From the NCBI RefSeq assembly GCF_001570405.1, contig NZ_BBYM01000020.1, forward strand, positions 106,733-170,732: 64,000 nucleotides of DNA, in the 5' to 3' direction. The position numbers and the translations under genes are program-made. Positions 1 to 8,140 of this stretch are shown here, one piece after another. Origin of the DNA: Microtetraspora niveoalba. Its GTDB lineage: Bacteria; Actinomycetota; Actinomycetes; Streptosporangiales; Streptosporangiaceae. Under the pieces are notes generated by a model, which was not told the DNA's origin, did no database searches, and saw nothing but the letters and a program-made list of their open reading frames with translations. The number at the start of each line of letters is the position of its first letter. The first letter of the stretch is position 1.

Positions 1-32
1 GCAGGACCATCTCACGGTCTGGCGGAGCAGGC

Positions 33-431
33 TCACGTCGTCGGACCGATGACCTTCCACGAGACGAGGGCGTCCACCAGGCCGTCGGTGAGCGGTAGCC
101 GTACAAGCTCGGCGGGGGAGCACCACCGGGCGTCGGCCGCGTCGTCGCCCGGGGTGAGGCGGCCGTCGGCGGCGGTCACCAGGTAGTCGTGGATCTCGTA
201 GGTCACGCCCGCCGGTCCTGGACGCAGCACGCTCCCCGCCAGGGGGCCCACCGTTCCGTCGAGGCCGGTCTCCTCGCGCAGCTCGCGTCGTACGGCCTCG
301 GCGTCGCTCTCGCCGGGCTCGACCCTGCCGCCGGGAAGCGACCACAGGCCCTCTCCGGGCGGGTGGCCGCGGCGGACCAGCAGCAGGCGTCCGGCCGGAT
401 CCCGGACGATCGCACCCACGCATCTCACCAC
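33..431 (-). CDS. NUDIX hydrolase
   Basis: A 132-residue MutT-type protein. The full Nudix box G-x5-E-x7-R-E-U-x-E-E-x-G-U is present: G35, E41, R49, E50, E53, E54 and G56. It should bind Mg2+ and hydrolyse a nucleoside-diphosphate-linked substrate; the substrate cannot be read from sequence. The ATG start gives an N-terminus that leads directly into the first beta strand (VGAIV), as is usual for small family members. It is divergent from the DUF6758 gene at 504, with 72 bases between the starts. Confidence 0.85.
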   Translation of the reverse strand: MVRCVGAIVRDPAGRLLLVRRGHPPGEGLWSLPGGRVEPGESDAEAVRRELREETGLDGTVGPLAGSVLRPGPAGVTYEIHDYLVTAADGRLTPGDDAADARWCSPAELVRLPLTDGLVDALVSWKVIGPTT

Positions 432-503
432 AAAAGAACATTACGCCCGGATAACCGGGAGGTTCTTGACGCGATTGCTCCCTCGCAAGCAACGTGGAGA
501 GTT

Positions 504-1154
504 GTGAGAGCCGCGCCTTCCTGTCCGCGGTGCTTCGGGCCGCTGCACGAGCCGAGCGTCTGGAACAGTTCCTGGCGATGTGACGCGCACGGGGACGTCC
601 TCCCGCGCCAACCGCCCCACCGTCCCTCACAGGCGGTGCTGGACGCTCTGCGGCAGTCGGCCGTGGTCCCCATCTGGCTGCCGTGGCCGCTGCCCGCCGG
701 CTGGCTGGTGACCGGCTTCGACGAGGTGGGCGACGAGCGCACGGGAGCGCGGGCCACGGTCGTGGCCCTGTCCGGGCCCTCCTTCACGTACGGCCCCGCC
801 GATCTCCTCGTCATCGCGGAGGAGCCCGGCGTCGGCATCGGCGCCGCGTACGCCGGTCTGGACGGCCCCGACCCGGGAGCCGATTTCGACGCCGGCCCCG
901 CCCACGCCAAGATCGACATACGCGGCCATCCGGGCGCGCTGTGGTGTCTCAAGGAGGTGCCGCCCGATCGCGCCGTGTACGTAGGAGAGGCGCTCGGCAA
1001 CTGGCTGTGGATGATCGCCTGGCCGGCCGAGGTCGGCTGCCTCATCCCGCTCGCCCAGCTTTCCCTGCGCGACCTCCGGGACAACGACCAGGAGCTCGAC
1101 CTCCCGTTCGGCGCGTTCTCCCCGCGCCTCGACGACGAGCCACGAGAGGGCTGA
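504..1154 (+). CDS. DUF6758 family protein with N-terminal zinc ribbon
   Basis: About 216 residues. The GTG at 504 is chosen because the protein then opens with a compact Cys motif (CPRC at residues 7-10, a third Cys at 26 and a His at 29), as in actinomycete homologues. Reading further upstream would run antisense through the NUDIX gene. A GGAGA sequence lies just before the start, rather close. The body contains the family-typical W-L-P-W-P-L-P and DGPDPG stretches. Function is unknown. It is 19 bases upstream of the metallo-beta-lactamase-fold gene and probably forms an operon with it and the RecB-like gene. Confidence 0.8.
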   Translation: MRAAPSCPRCFGPLHEPSVWNSSWRCDAHGDVLPRQPPHRPSQAVLDALRQSAVVPIWLPWPLPAGWLVTGFDEVGDERTGARATVVALSGPSFTYGPADLLVIAEEPGVGIGAAYAGLDGPDPGADFDAGPAHAKIDIRGHPGALWCLKEVPPDRAVYVGEALGNWLWMIAWPAEVGCLIPLAQLSLRDLRDNDQELDLPFGAFSPRLDDEPREG

Positions 1155-1173
1155 GCTAGTAGGGTTCTGAGAC

Positions 1174-1884
1174 GTGACAGCGCGTATCGAACGAGTGGTG
1201 ACCTCCGGCGTGGTCGAGATCGACGACGCCGAGCACAAGGTTGAGAACAACACGTGGATCGTGGGTGACGACGAGGAGGTCATCGTCGTCGACCCGGCGC
1301 GGGACGCCGACAAGATCCTGGAAAAGGTGGGCGAGCGCGAGGTCCTCGCCGTCATCTGCACCCACGGGCTGCCCGACCACGTCGGCGGGGCCATCGAGGT
1401 GGCCGCCCGGGACGAGGCCGTGATCGCCCTGCACCCCAAGGACAAGCGCCTGTGGCGTCAGACCTGGGAGGAGACCTGGCCCGACATCGAGATGGAGGAC
1501 GAGGGGCTGTTCTCCGTCGCGGGCGTCGAGCTCGAAGTCCTCGCCACACCCGGCATCACCCAGGGCGGCGTCTCGCTGTACTGCGAGTCCCTCGGCGCGG
1601 TCTTCACCGGCAAGTCGCTCCAGGCGGACGGCCCGGGCCGGCTCGGCGGGGAGTACCCGGCGCTGGCCGACCAGCTCACCGCCATCGGGGAGCGGCTGTT
1701 CACGCTCCCGCACGCGACCCGCGTGCTGCCCGCGCACGGCGAGGAGTCGCTGATCGGTGACCTGGAGCCGCAGTTCGACGCCTGGCTGTCCGGCTCCCTC
1801 ACCGGGGGCGGCGAGCAGCGCGAGTCGCCCCTCGTGGACGGCACCGGCGCCGCGGGCATCACGCTGAAGCTCGACGACGAATAG
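1174..1884 (+). CDS. Metallo-beta-lactamase-fold protein with degenerate metal site
   Basis: A 236-residue MBL-fold protein of the short glyoxalase-II-like type. The fold landmarks are visible: NNTWIV and VIVVDPARDAD strands, THGLPDH loop, TPGIT, FTGKSL and PAHGEES. The zinc ligands are not all there. The H-x-H-x-D-H motif reads H64-G-L66-P-D68-H69, the usual His of TPGHT is Ile, and the usual Asp of FTGD is Lys. Only about half of the normal ligand set remains, so a dinuclear hydrolase is unlikely; it may bind one metal or be non-catalytic. GTG start, in line with the preceding DUF6758 gene and 14 bases before the next. Confidence 0.85.
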   Translation: MTARIERVVTSGVVEIDDAEHKVENNTWIVGDDEEVIVVDPARDADKILEKVGEREVLAVICTHGLPDHVGGAIEVAARDEAVIALHPKDKRLWRQTWEETWPDIEMEDEGLFSVAGVELEVLATPGITQGGVSLYCESLGAVFTGKSLQADGPGRLGGEYPALADQLTAIGERLFTLPHATRVLPAHGEESLIGDLEPQFDAWLSGSLTGGGEQRESPLVDGTGAAGITLKLDDE

Positions 1885-1898
1885 GCCGGTCTCCCCCC

Positions 1899-2894
1899 AT
1901 GGAGCAGGAGCAGCTCGGATTCGAGGGCATGCCGCGTCGCCTGTACGCGTGCACGCCCTCACGGCTGAACTCGTGGCTCGACTGCCGCCGCCGCTATCGC
2001 TTCACCTACCTCGACCGGCCGGCGCCGCAGAAGGGGCCGCCCTGGGCGCACAACAGCGTCGGGGCGTCCGTCCACAACGCGCTGGCCGGGTGGTGGCGGC
2101 AGCCGTACGAGCGGCGGACGCCGATGACGGCGGCGACCCTCCTGACCAGCGGCTGGATCACCGAGGGCTTCCGCGACCAGGAGCAGTCCCTGACCTGGCG
2201 TGATCGGGCCCGCGAGATGGTGTCCGGATATGTCGCGACACTGGATCCGGCGGACGAGCCGGTCGGCGTCGAGCGCACCGTCGCCACCCGGACGTCCGTC
2301 CTCGCGGTCTCCGGTCGCATCGACCGGCTCGACCGGCGCGGCGACGAGCTCGTGGTCGTCGACTACAAGACGGGCCGCCGGGCGCCGGGTGCCGACGACG
2401 CCCGCTCCTCCCTGGCGCTCGCCGTGTACGCGGTGGCCGCGGCGCGCGTGATGCACCGCTCCTGCCGGAAGGTGGAGCTGCACCACCTGCCCACCGGGTC
2501 GGTGGCCGAGTGGGAGCACGACGACGAGTCCCTCCGGCGGCATCTGGGCCGGGCCGAGCAGATCGCGCTGGAGGCGTCCGAGGCCGACGATGCCTACCGC
2601 GCCTGGTCGGGCACGTCCCGGCCGGGCGGAACCCGTACGAGCGGGGCGCGGCCCGGCGGGTCGCGGGCGGGCCGGGCCGGATCGGGGCCGGCGACAGCCG
2701 GTGCCGAGGCGTCCGGGGCGGGGGCGTCCGGAGCGGGGGCGGATGCCGCCCTCTCCACCGTGCCACCGGAGATCGACGCGCTGTTCCCGCCCAACCCCGG
2801 GCCGATCTGCTCGTGGTGCGACTTCCGCCGGCACTGCCCCGAGGGCATGCGGATCGCACCGGAACGGAACCCCTGGGACGGCCTTCCTCAGTAG
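1899..2894 (+). CDS. RecB-like PD-(D/E)XK exonuclease with Fe-S cysteines
   Basis: A 331-residue single-domain nuclease of the PF12705/Cas4-like type. It starts with the PSRLNSWLDCRRRYRF signature (C29). The nuclease core G-R-I-D-R-L-D ... VVVDYKTG lies at about residues 139-161. It ends with C304-x2-C307-x5-C313, the C-terminal part of a typical four-cysteine 4Fe-4S staple. Between core and staple, at about residues 208-255, is a Gly/Ala/Ser/Arg-rich low-complexity insert that looks disordered. It acts on DNA ends or single strands, presumably in repair; the partner helicase is not adjacent. It ends just before a hairpin shared with the convergent hydrolase gene. Confidence 0.85.
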   Translation: MEQEQLGFEGMPRRLYACTPSRLNSWLDCRRRYRFTYLDRPAPQKGPPWAHNSVGASVHNALAGWWRQPYERRTPMTAATLLTSGWITEGFRDQEQSLTWRDRAREMVSGYVATLDPADEPVGVERTVATRTSVLAVSGRIDRLDRRGDELVVVDYKTGRRAPGADDARSSLALAVYAVAAARVMHRSCRKVELHHLPTGSVAEWEHDDESLRRHLGRAEQIALEASEADDAYRAWSGTSRPGGTRTSGARPGGSRAGRAGSGPATAGAEASGAGASGAGADAALSTVPPEIDALFPPNPGPICSWCDFRRHCPEGMRIAPERNPWDGLPQ

Positions 2895-2898
2895 AGCG

Positions 2899-2922
2899 CG
2901 GCCCGGCGGCCTCGCCGGGCCG
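2899..2922. terminator. GC-rich hairpin between convergent genes
   Basis: Inverted repeat CGGCCCGGC / GCCGGGCCG with a 6-base loop, between the stops of the RecB-like gene and the convergent hydrolase. There is no T-run on either side, so it is an actinomycete-style terminator candidate at best. Confidence 0.5.
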
Positions 2923-2935
2923 GGCCGCGACCGGG

Positions 2936-3814
2936 TCAGGAGTGGTGGAGGATCTGGCTCTCGGCGGCGTTCCAGAAGCGGGTGAGCGCCGCCGCCGTCG
3001 TCTCCGGCGCCTCGACGGCCGGTGAGTGGGCGGCGCCGGGCACGACCACGCACTCGGCGTCGAGCCGGTCGGCCATCTCCGCCTGCAGCAGGGGCGGCCA
3101 CCCGTCGTCGTGCTCGCCGTACAGGACGAGGACGGCGAGGCCGGACTCGGCGAGCTCGTCCACGCGGTCGGGGGCGTTCAGGACCTCTCTCGCCATCGCC
3201 ATCAGCCCGGCGGGCGAGTGCGCGAGCAGGCGCTTGCGGAGGAAGGCCACGATCTCGTCGGAGATCCCCGCCTTGATCGCGTCGGGCTCCATCCGGTTGG
3301 CCCAGAGGTATTCGACGCCGTATTCGGGCAGCTCGGCGAGCATCACCCGGCCGACCTTCTCCCGCGGGCCGATGATCCCCGCGGGCCCGGAGCTCATCAG
3401 CGTGTACGACGCGAGCTTGGCGGTGCCGTCGAGCACGGTCTCACGGGTGATCAGGCCGCCGAAGGAATGGCCGAGCAGGTGCACCGGCTCGCCCTGCCCC
3501 ACGGCGTGGGCGATCAGGTCGATGTCGGCGCCCAGAGCCGCGCACGTGTACGCGAAGGGGTCTTCGGGGCCCGGCGTCTCGTACTGGCCGCGGACGTCCA
3601 CGGCGACGACCCTGCGCCCGGCCTGGGCGAGGGTCTGGAGGACGGAGATGAAGTCCTCCTTGCTGCCGGTGAACCCCGGGACGAGAAGGGCGGGCCATCG
3701 CTCGGGGACACCGCTGACGGGCTCCGCCGAGAGGACCGCGAACGTGCCCGCCGGCGTCTCGATCTGCTGGGTGCTGACACCCGGGGGCAGCGTCAGGAAT
3801 CGCGGCGTACTCAC
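2936..3814 (-). CDS. Alpha/beta hydrolase
   Basis: A 292-residue alpha/beta-hydrolase. The nucleophile elbow G-H-S117-F-G-G, an acid in the GEHDDGW segment and a catalytic His in AAHSP near the C-terminus make a complete triad. The oxyanion region is LLVPGFTGS. There is no signal peptide, so it should be cytoplasmic. The substrate is not predictable; esterase, lipase-like or dehalogenase-like roles are all possible. ATG start. Confidence 0.8.
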   Translation of the reverse strand: MSTPRFLTLPPGVSTQQIETPAGTFAVLSAEPVSGVPERWPALLVPGFTGSKEDFISVLQTLAQAGRRVVAVDVRGQYETPGPEDPFAYTCAALGADIDLIAHAVGQGEPVHLLGHSFGGLITRETVLDGTAKLASYTLMSSGPAGIIGPREKVGRVMLAELPEYGVEYLWANRMEPDAIKAGISDEIVAFLRKRLLAHSPAGLMAMAREVLNAPDRVDELAESGLAVLVLYGEHDDGWPPLLQAEMADRLDAECVVVPGAAHSPAVEAPETTAAALTRFWNAAESQILHHS

Positions 3815-3973
3815 GTGGCACCACGATACCCAGCGAGGCTGTCAGCGACACCGCCAACAACGCTTTGCCGGTTGTGACCCATAACTCATGCCTCCTACAG
3901 AGGGTCTACCCACTGCCGGAAGGCGGTCTCCCGTCCCCGGCCGGCGGGCCGGGGAACGGTCTGTCTCCCGTTG

Positions 3974-5719
3974 CTATCCGCCTCGCCGCGACCGCGCTGG
4001 GCGGCGGCGCTGAGCCGCGCGCTCCGTCGCGGCGGAGGGCGCCGGAATGTCGTCCTCCGTCGCGAGATCCGGAGATCGGAACACCACGACGAACGGGCTC
4101 GGCGGGATGATGCGCTCGGGCTCCTGCCTGGGCCGCGACGCGGCCGCCGGCTGAGGCTCGGGCGCCGGCCCGGGCTCGGGCACGGCCGGGGCCTCCTCGA
4201 CGACCACCGTGGTCACGGCGTCCGCCTCGTGGACCTTCTCGGCCTCCCGGACGTCCTCCGCCTCGCGGACCTTCTCGGCCTCCCGGACCCTCGCGAACTC
4301 GGCGGTCTCCCGCGGCTCGCGCGCGTCCTCGGACGTCGCCGCCTCGGCCGGACGGCCCCCGCGGGTGCGGCGGCGCTCCCTCGGCGTACGCGCCGGACGC
4401 TCGCGCCGCTCGTCGCGGTCGCGGTCGCGGCCGGGCCGGTCGCCCCTGCCACGCGAGCGGATGCGCCCGGTCTCACCGAGGTCTTCGATCTCCTCGGCGT
4501 CCAGCCCGGCGCGCGACCGGTTGGCGTGCGGCAGGACGCCCTTGGTGCCCTCGGGGATGCCGAGGTCGGTGTAGACGTGCGGCGAGCTGGAGTAGCTCTC
4601 CACCGGCTCGGCGAAGTCGAGGCCGAGCGCGTTGTTGATGACCTTCCAGCGGGTGAGCTCGGTCCACTCCACGAACGTCACCGCCACGCCGGTGCGCCCG
4701 GCGCGGCCGGTACGGCCGATGCGGTGGACGTACGTCTTCTCGTCCTGCGGGCAGTCGTAGTTGACCACGTGGGTGACGTCGTCGATGTCGATGCCGCGGG
4801 CCGCCACGTCCGTCGCGACCAGAACGTTGATCTTGCCGTTGCGGAACGCCCGCAGGGCCTGCTCGCGCTGGCCCTGGCCGAGGTCGCCGTGCACCGCCGC
4901 GACGGCGAAGCCCTTGTCGTGGAGCTGCTCGGCCACCATGTCGCAGGCCCGCTTGGTCTCACAGAAGATCATGGTGAGACCCGTGTCGGTGCTCTGCAGC
5001 AGCCGCGCCACGATCTCGATCTTGTCCATGCGGTGCGTGCGGTACACGAACTGCGTGGTCTGCGGCGTGGCCTCGGCCTCGGCGTCGTTGTTCTCCGCGC
5101 GCACGTGGATCGGGCGGTTGAGGTAGCGCCGGGACAGCGCCACGATCTCACCCGGCATCGTCGCGGAGAACAGCATGGTCTGCCGCTGCTCCGGAACCAG
5201 CTTGATGATCCGCTCGATGTCGGGGAGGAAGCCCAGGTCGAGCATGCGGTCGGCCTCGTCCATCACCAGCATGGTGATCTGGCCGAGGTCGAGGTGCTTC
5301 TGCTTCACCAGGTCGAGGAGCCGGCCGGGGGTGCCGACGATGACGTCGACGCCGCTCTTGAGCGCCTCGATCTGCGGCTCGTACGCGCGGCCGCCGTACA
5401 CGGTGAGGATGCGGGAGCCGAGCTTGCCCGCCGCGAGGACGAGGTCCTCGCTGACCTGGAGGGCGAGCTCGCGGGTGGGGACGAGGACCAGGCCGCGCGG
5501 CTTCTTGCGGTTCTTGCGCGGCTTGCCGACAAGCTGCAGCATCGCGACGCCGAACGCGTAGGTCTTGCCGGTGCCGGTGCGTGCCTGGCCGATGACGTCC
5601 TGGCCGGCGAGAGCCAGCGGGAGCGCCATTTCTTGGATCGGGAACGGTGAAGTGATGCCCTCTGTCTCCAGGGCATCAGCGATCTCTGGGATGACTCCCA
5701 GGGCTCGGAACGTCGTCAG
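3974..5719 (-). CDS. DEAD-box RNA helicase, probable CTG start
   Basis: A 581-residue RhlE/DeaD-type RNA helicase. Motifs in order: Q motif (SPFPIQE, residues 24-30), ARTGTGKT, PTRELAL, TPGRL, DEAD, SAT and HRIGRTGRAG. The last 150 or so residues are a disordered Arg/Glu/Ala-rich tail. The first ATG (5629) would cut off the Q motif. The reading frame upstream encodes the whole Q-motif helix but has no ATG, GTG or TTG before an in-frame stop. A CTG at 5719 preceded by GAGG at 9 bases gives the expected M-T-T-F start. The role is likely rRNA or mRNA remodelling. Confidence 0.88.
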   Translation of the reverse strand: MTTFRALGVIPEIADALETEGITSPFPIQEMALPLALAGQDVIGQARTGTGKTYAFGVAMLQLVGKPRKNRKKPRGLVLVPTRELALQVSEDLVLAAGKLGSRILTVYGGRAYEPQIEALKSGVDVIVGTPGRLLDLVKQKHLDLGQITMLVMDEADRMLDLGFLPDIERIIKLVPEQRQTMLFSATMPGEIVALSRRYLNRPIHVRAENNDAEAEATPQTTQFVYRTHRMDKIEIVARLLQSTDTGLTMIFCETKRACDMVAEQLHDKGFAVAAVHGDLGQGQREQALRAFRNGKINVLVATDVAARGIDIDDVTHVVNYDCPQDEKTYVHRIGRTGRAGRTGVAVTFVEWTELTRWKVINNALGLDFAEPVESYSSSPHVYTDLGIPEGTKGVLPHANRSRAGLDAEEIEDLGETGRIRSRGRGDRPGRDRDRDERRERPARTPRERRRTRGGRPAEAATSEDAREPRETAEFARVREAEKVREAEDVREAEKVHEADAVTTVVVEEAPAVPEPGPAPEPQPAAASRPRQEPERIIPPSPFVVVFRSPDLATEDDIPAPSAATERAAQRRRPARSRRGG

Positions 5720-6111
5720 CGTGACCTGCCTCAGTCGTTGGCGAAGGCGGCCCTCCGGAACCTGTTCGGCCGTAAGGTCTCCCAGGCCGTGTCCTCACGG
5801 ATGTGGCGCCTTCGGCGTCATAGCGACCGCGGCATCCAGTTACTGGGGGTCTGGGGCCGGACGGCCCAGATCAATACAGTGCGGTCGCACCTTCGCGAAC
5901 CAGTCTACTCGATACCACAACATGGAACCGATTTCTCCGTGTTCCCGAAGTTGGGTCAAGGATTTCCGGTGACGACCGGTCGGCACGGCCGTCCCGGGAC
6001 CGGCCGGCGGGCGGGGGCGGGACCGGCCGAAGAGGCGCGCGCGACCCCCGGAAGCCGGAGGCGGTGGGCACACGCGGGCGGGGGCGGACGCGACCCGCGT
6101 ACGCTGCACCC

Positions 6112-6771
6112 ATGAACGAAACCCCTCCTGGCGTCGTGGATCTGCTCGGTGTGCTGGCGTACGCGGAGCTGACCGCGTTTCTGCGTCTGGCCGAGGACGC
6201 GGCGCTGCTCGCGCCCACGCTGACCGACCGCGCCGCCCTCGGTGACATCGCCGCCGCCGAGTACGGGCACTTCCGGCTGCTGCGCGACCGGCTCACCGCG
6301 CTCGGCGTGGACCCGGAGGAGGCGATGGCGCCCTTCGTCGACGCCATCGACGCCTGGCACGAGCAGACCAAGCCGCGTGACTGGCCCGAGGCCCTGGTCA
6401 AGGCGTACGTCGGCACCGGGATCGCGGGCGACTTCTACCGCGAGGCCGCCCGGCACGCCGACCCCTCCGTGACCGAGCTGGTGGAGGAGGTGCTGGCGGA
6501 CGAGGCGCGTTCGGAGTTCACGGTGGACCGGGTGCGTACGGCCATCGAGGAGGATCCGCGCCTGAGCAGCCGGTTGGCGCTGTGGGCGCGCCGGATGGTG
6601 GGCGAGGCGCTGAGCCAGGGGCAGCGGCTGGCGGCGGCCCGTCCGGAGCTGGCCCTCCTGCTGGTGGAGCCGGGCAGTGAGGATCTCGCCGAGATCGGGC
6701 GCCTCTTCGCGCGGCTGACCGAGGCGCACGGGAAGCGCATGTCGGCCCTGGGCCTCACCCCCGGCCCGTGA
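6112..6771 (+). CDS. Ferritin-like fold-containing protein (MiaE_2 type)
   Basis: A 219-residue helical protein. Glutamates and histidines are placed as in diiron ferritin-like proteins: AYAEL near residue 19, an E-Y-G-H near residue 48, and a later E-A-R-S-E segment. Actinomycete homologues are annotated as ferritin-like or tRNA-hydroxylase-like. Whether it is a diiron oxidase is an inference. The ATG at 6112 starts the conserved part; the in-frame extension upstream is low-complexity and was rejected. Convergent with the DUF3107 gene across a GC-rich hairpin. Confidence 0.8.
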   Translation: MNETPPGVVDLLGVLAYAELTAFLRLAEDAALLAPTLTDRAALGDIAAAEYGHFRLLRDRLTALGVDPEEAMAPFVDAIDAWHEQTKPRDWPEALVKAYVGTGIAGDFYREAARHADPSVTELVEEVLADEARSEFTVDRVRTAIEEDPRLSSRLALWARRMVGEALSQGQRLAAARPELALLLVEPGSEDLAEIGRLFARLTEAHGKRMSALGLTPGP

Positions 6772-6805
6772 GCGCGGCGCCTGCCGGCGGGCGCTGAGCC
6801 GCCGC

Positions 6806-6830
6806 GCCCGCCGCTCGACCGGCGGCGGGC
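6806..6830. terminator. GC-rich hairpin between convergent genes
   Basis: Inverted repeat GCCCGCCGC / GCGGCGGGC around a TCGACC loop, between the ferritin-like gene and DUF3107. No T-run. Confidence 0.45.
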
Positions 6831-6850
6831 GGAGGGCGGCGGTCAGGGCG

Positions 6851-7081
6851 TCAGAGCGTGCCGCCGAACCCGACCGTGCGCTGCTCGTCCTCGCCGACCT
6901 CGACGAAACCGAGGGCGTACACGGGGACGACCACCCGCCTGCCGCTCTTGTCGGTGAGGGAGAAGACGCCCTTGTCCGCGGCGAGGGCCTGGCGGAGCTC
7001 CTCCTCGATCTGCTCGGCCGTCATGTCGGTCTCCACGACGAGCTCGCGGTGCACCGACCGAACAGCGATCTTGACTTCCAT
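6851..7081 (-). CDS. DUF3107 family protein
   Basis: A 76-residue protein matching the small actinobacterial DUF3107 family: MEVKIAVRSVHREL at the start, a helical middle rich in Glu, and VPVYALGFVEVG near the end. The start at 7081 is supported by GGGGAG eight bases upstream. Function is unknown. In other actinomycetes it also sits beside a TetR-family gene like the one immediately upstream here. Confidence 0.85.
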   Translation of the reverse strand: MEVKIAVRSVHRELVVETDMTAEQIEEELRQALAADKGVFSLTDKSGRRVVVPVYALGFVEVGEDEQRTVGFGGTL

Positions 7082-7193
7082 CGGGCTCCCCTTTCCGGAG
7101 GGCTGCGTCACACAGCGCCTCACCCCCATCGTCGCCGTCCGCCGACGCGGTGAGCCCTTTGATCGCGTCAAGCGAACAGGAAATGCGGCACGG

Positions 7194-7814
7194 TCAGCCG
7201 GTGCGCGGGAAGCCGCTGATGCCGCGCCAGGCGAGGCGGGCCATGAGCTGGGTCGCGGCCTCCTTGGGAATGGAACCGTGGCTGCTGAGCCAGTACCGCG
7301 CGCTCACCTCCGCCATGCCGACCAGGCCGACGCCGAGCAGGTGCGCCTCGTCGCTGGAGCAGCCGGTGTCCTCCTGGATGACCTGGCTGATCGCCTCGGC
7401 GCTCTCCCGGAGGGACCGCTCCATCCGCTGGCGTACGGGGGCCACGTTGCGCAGGTCGGACTCGAAGACCAGCCGGAACGCCTCGCCCTGGCTGGACACG
7501 AAGTCGAAGAACGCCCCGATCGCGGCCTGCACCCGCTGCTTGTTGTCCGTGGTGGACGCGAGGGCCTCGTGGCACCGGGTGACCATGTCGTCCACGTGCA
7601 GGTCGAGGAGGGCGAGGTAGAGCTCCAGCTTGCCCGGGAAGTGCTGGTAGAGCACCGGTTTGCTGACGCCGGCCCGTTCGGCGATCTCGTCCATGGCCGC
7701 CGCGTGGTAGCCGTTCTCCACGAACACTTCCTGCGCCGCGCTCAGGAGCTGGCGGCGGCGGGCCATGCGGGGCAGGCGGGTGCCCCGGGGCTTGGCGTCC
7801 GGGGTAGCGGTCAC
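7194..7814 (-). CDS. TetR/AcrR-family transcriptional regulator
   Basis: 206 residues. The N-terminal helix-turn-helix lies at about residues 20-65, with TetR landmarks QEVFVENGYHAAAMDEIAER and SKPVLYQHFPGK. The C-terminal ligand-binding half is helical. The GTG at 7814 starts the conserved MTATPDAK-type N-terminus; longer reading upstream is antisense noise. It shares its neighbourhood with DUF3107, a conserved actinomycete pairing. The ligand and targets are unknown; no obvious palindrome was found immediately upstream. Confidence 0.85.
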   Translation of the reverse strand: MTATPDAKPRGTRLPRMARRRQLLSAAQEVFVENGYHAAAMDEIAERAGVSKPVLYQHFPGKLELYLALLDLHVDDMVTRCHEALASTTDNKQRVQAAIGAFFDFVSSQGEAFRLVFESDLRNVAPVRQRMERSLRESAEAISQVIQEDTGCSSDEAHLLGVGLVGMAEVSARYWLSSHGSIPKEAATQLMARLAWRGISGFPRTG

Positions 7815-7870
7815 GGCACTCTCGTCTCCTCGTTGCGGGAACTCGCCCATCCTACGCGCGGGTAACCAGG

Positions 7871-8071
7871 TCAGCGGTAGTCCTCTTCGTCGTGCTCGAC
7901 CACCCGCTCCTGGTCGGTGGTGTCCGCGGGGTCGGCCTCGATGGGCACCTGGTCGGGCCAGCGGGTCTCGTCGGACGGTTGCATCCGCTGGTGCTGCTCG
8001 ACCGCGTCCGCCTCCGGCGCCTCGATCGAGAGATCCTCGGCCGTCTCGCCGAGGGAGTCCATCTCGGACAT
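7871..8071 (-). CDS. Small acidic conserved hypothetical protein
   Basis: 66 residues, very acidic, with EAPEADAVEQ in the first third, DPADTTDQ later and a D-E-E-D-Y-R C-terminus. It looks intrinsically disordered. A strong GGAGGG eight bases before the ATG decides the start. Similar short acidic proteins with the same DPADxxDQ and EEDYR marks occur widely in actinomycetes. No function is known to me. Confidence 0.7.
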   Translation of the reverse strand: MSEMDSLGETAEDLSIEAPEADAVEQHQRMQPSDETRWPDQVPIEADPADTTDQERVVEHDEEDYR

Positions 8072-8140
8072 GTGCCGTCCCTCCGTTCCCGGCCCTGTGC
8101 GATGCGCGCAGGTCCACACTACGACCATGGGCCGTACCGG

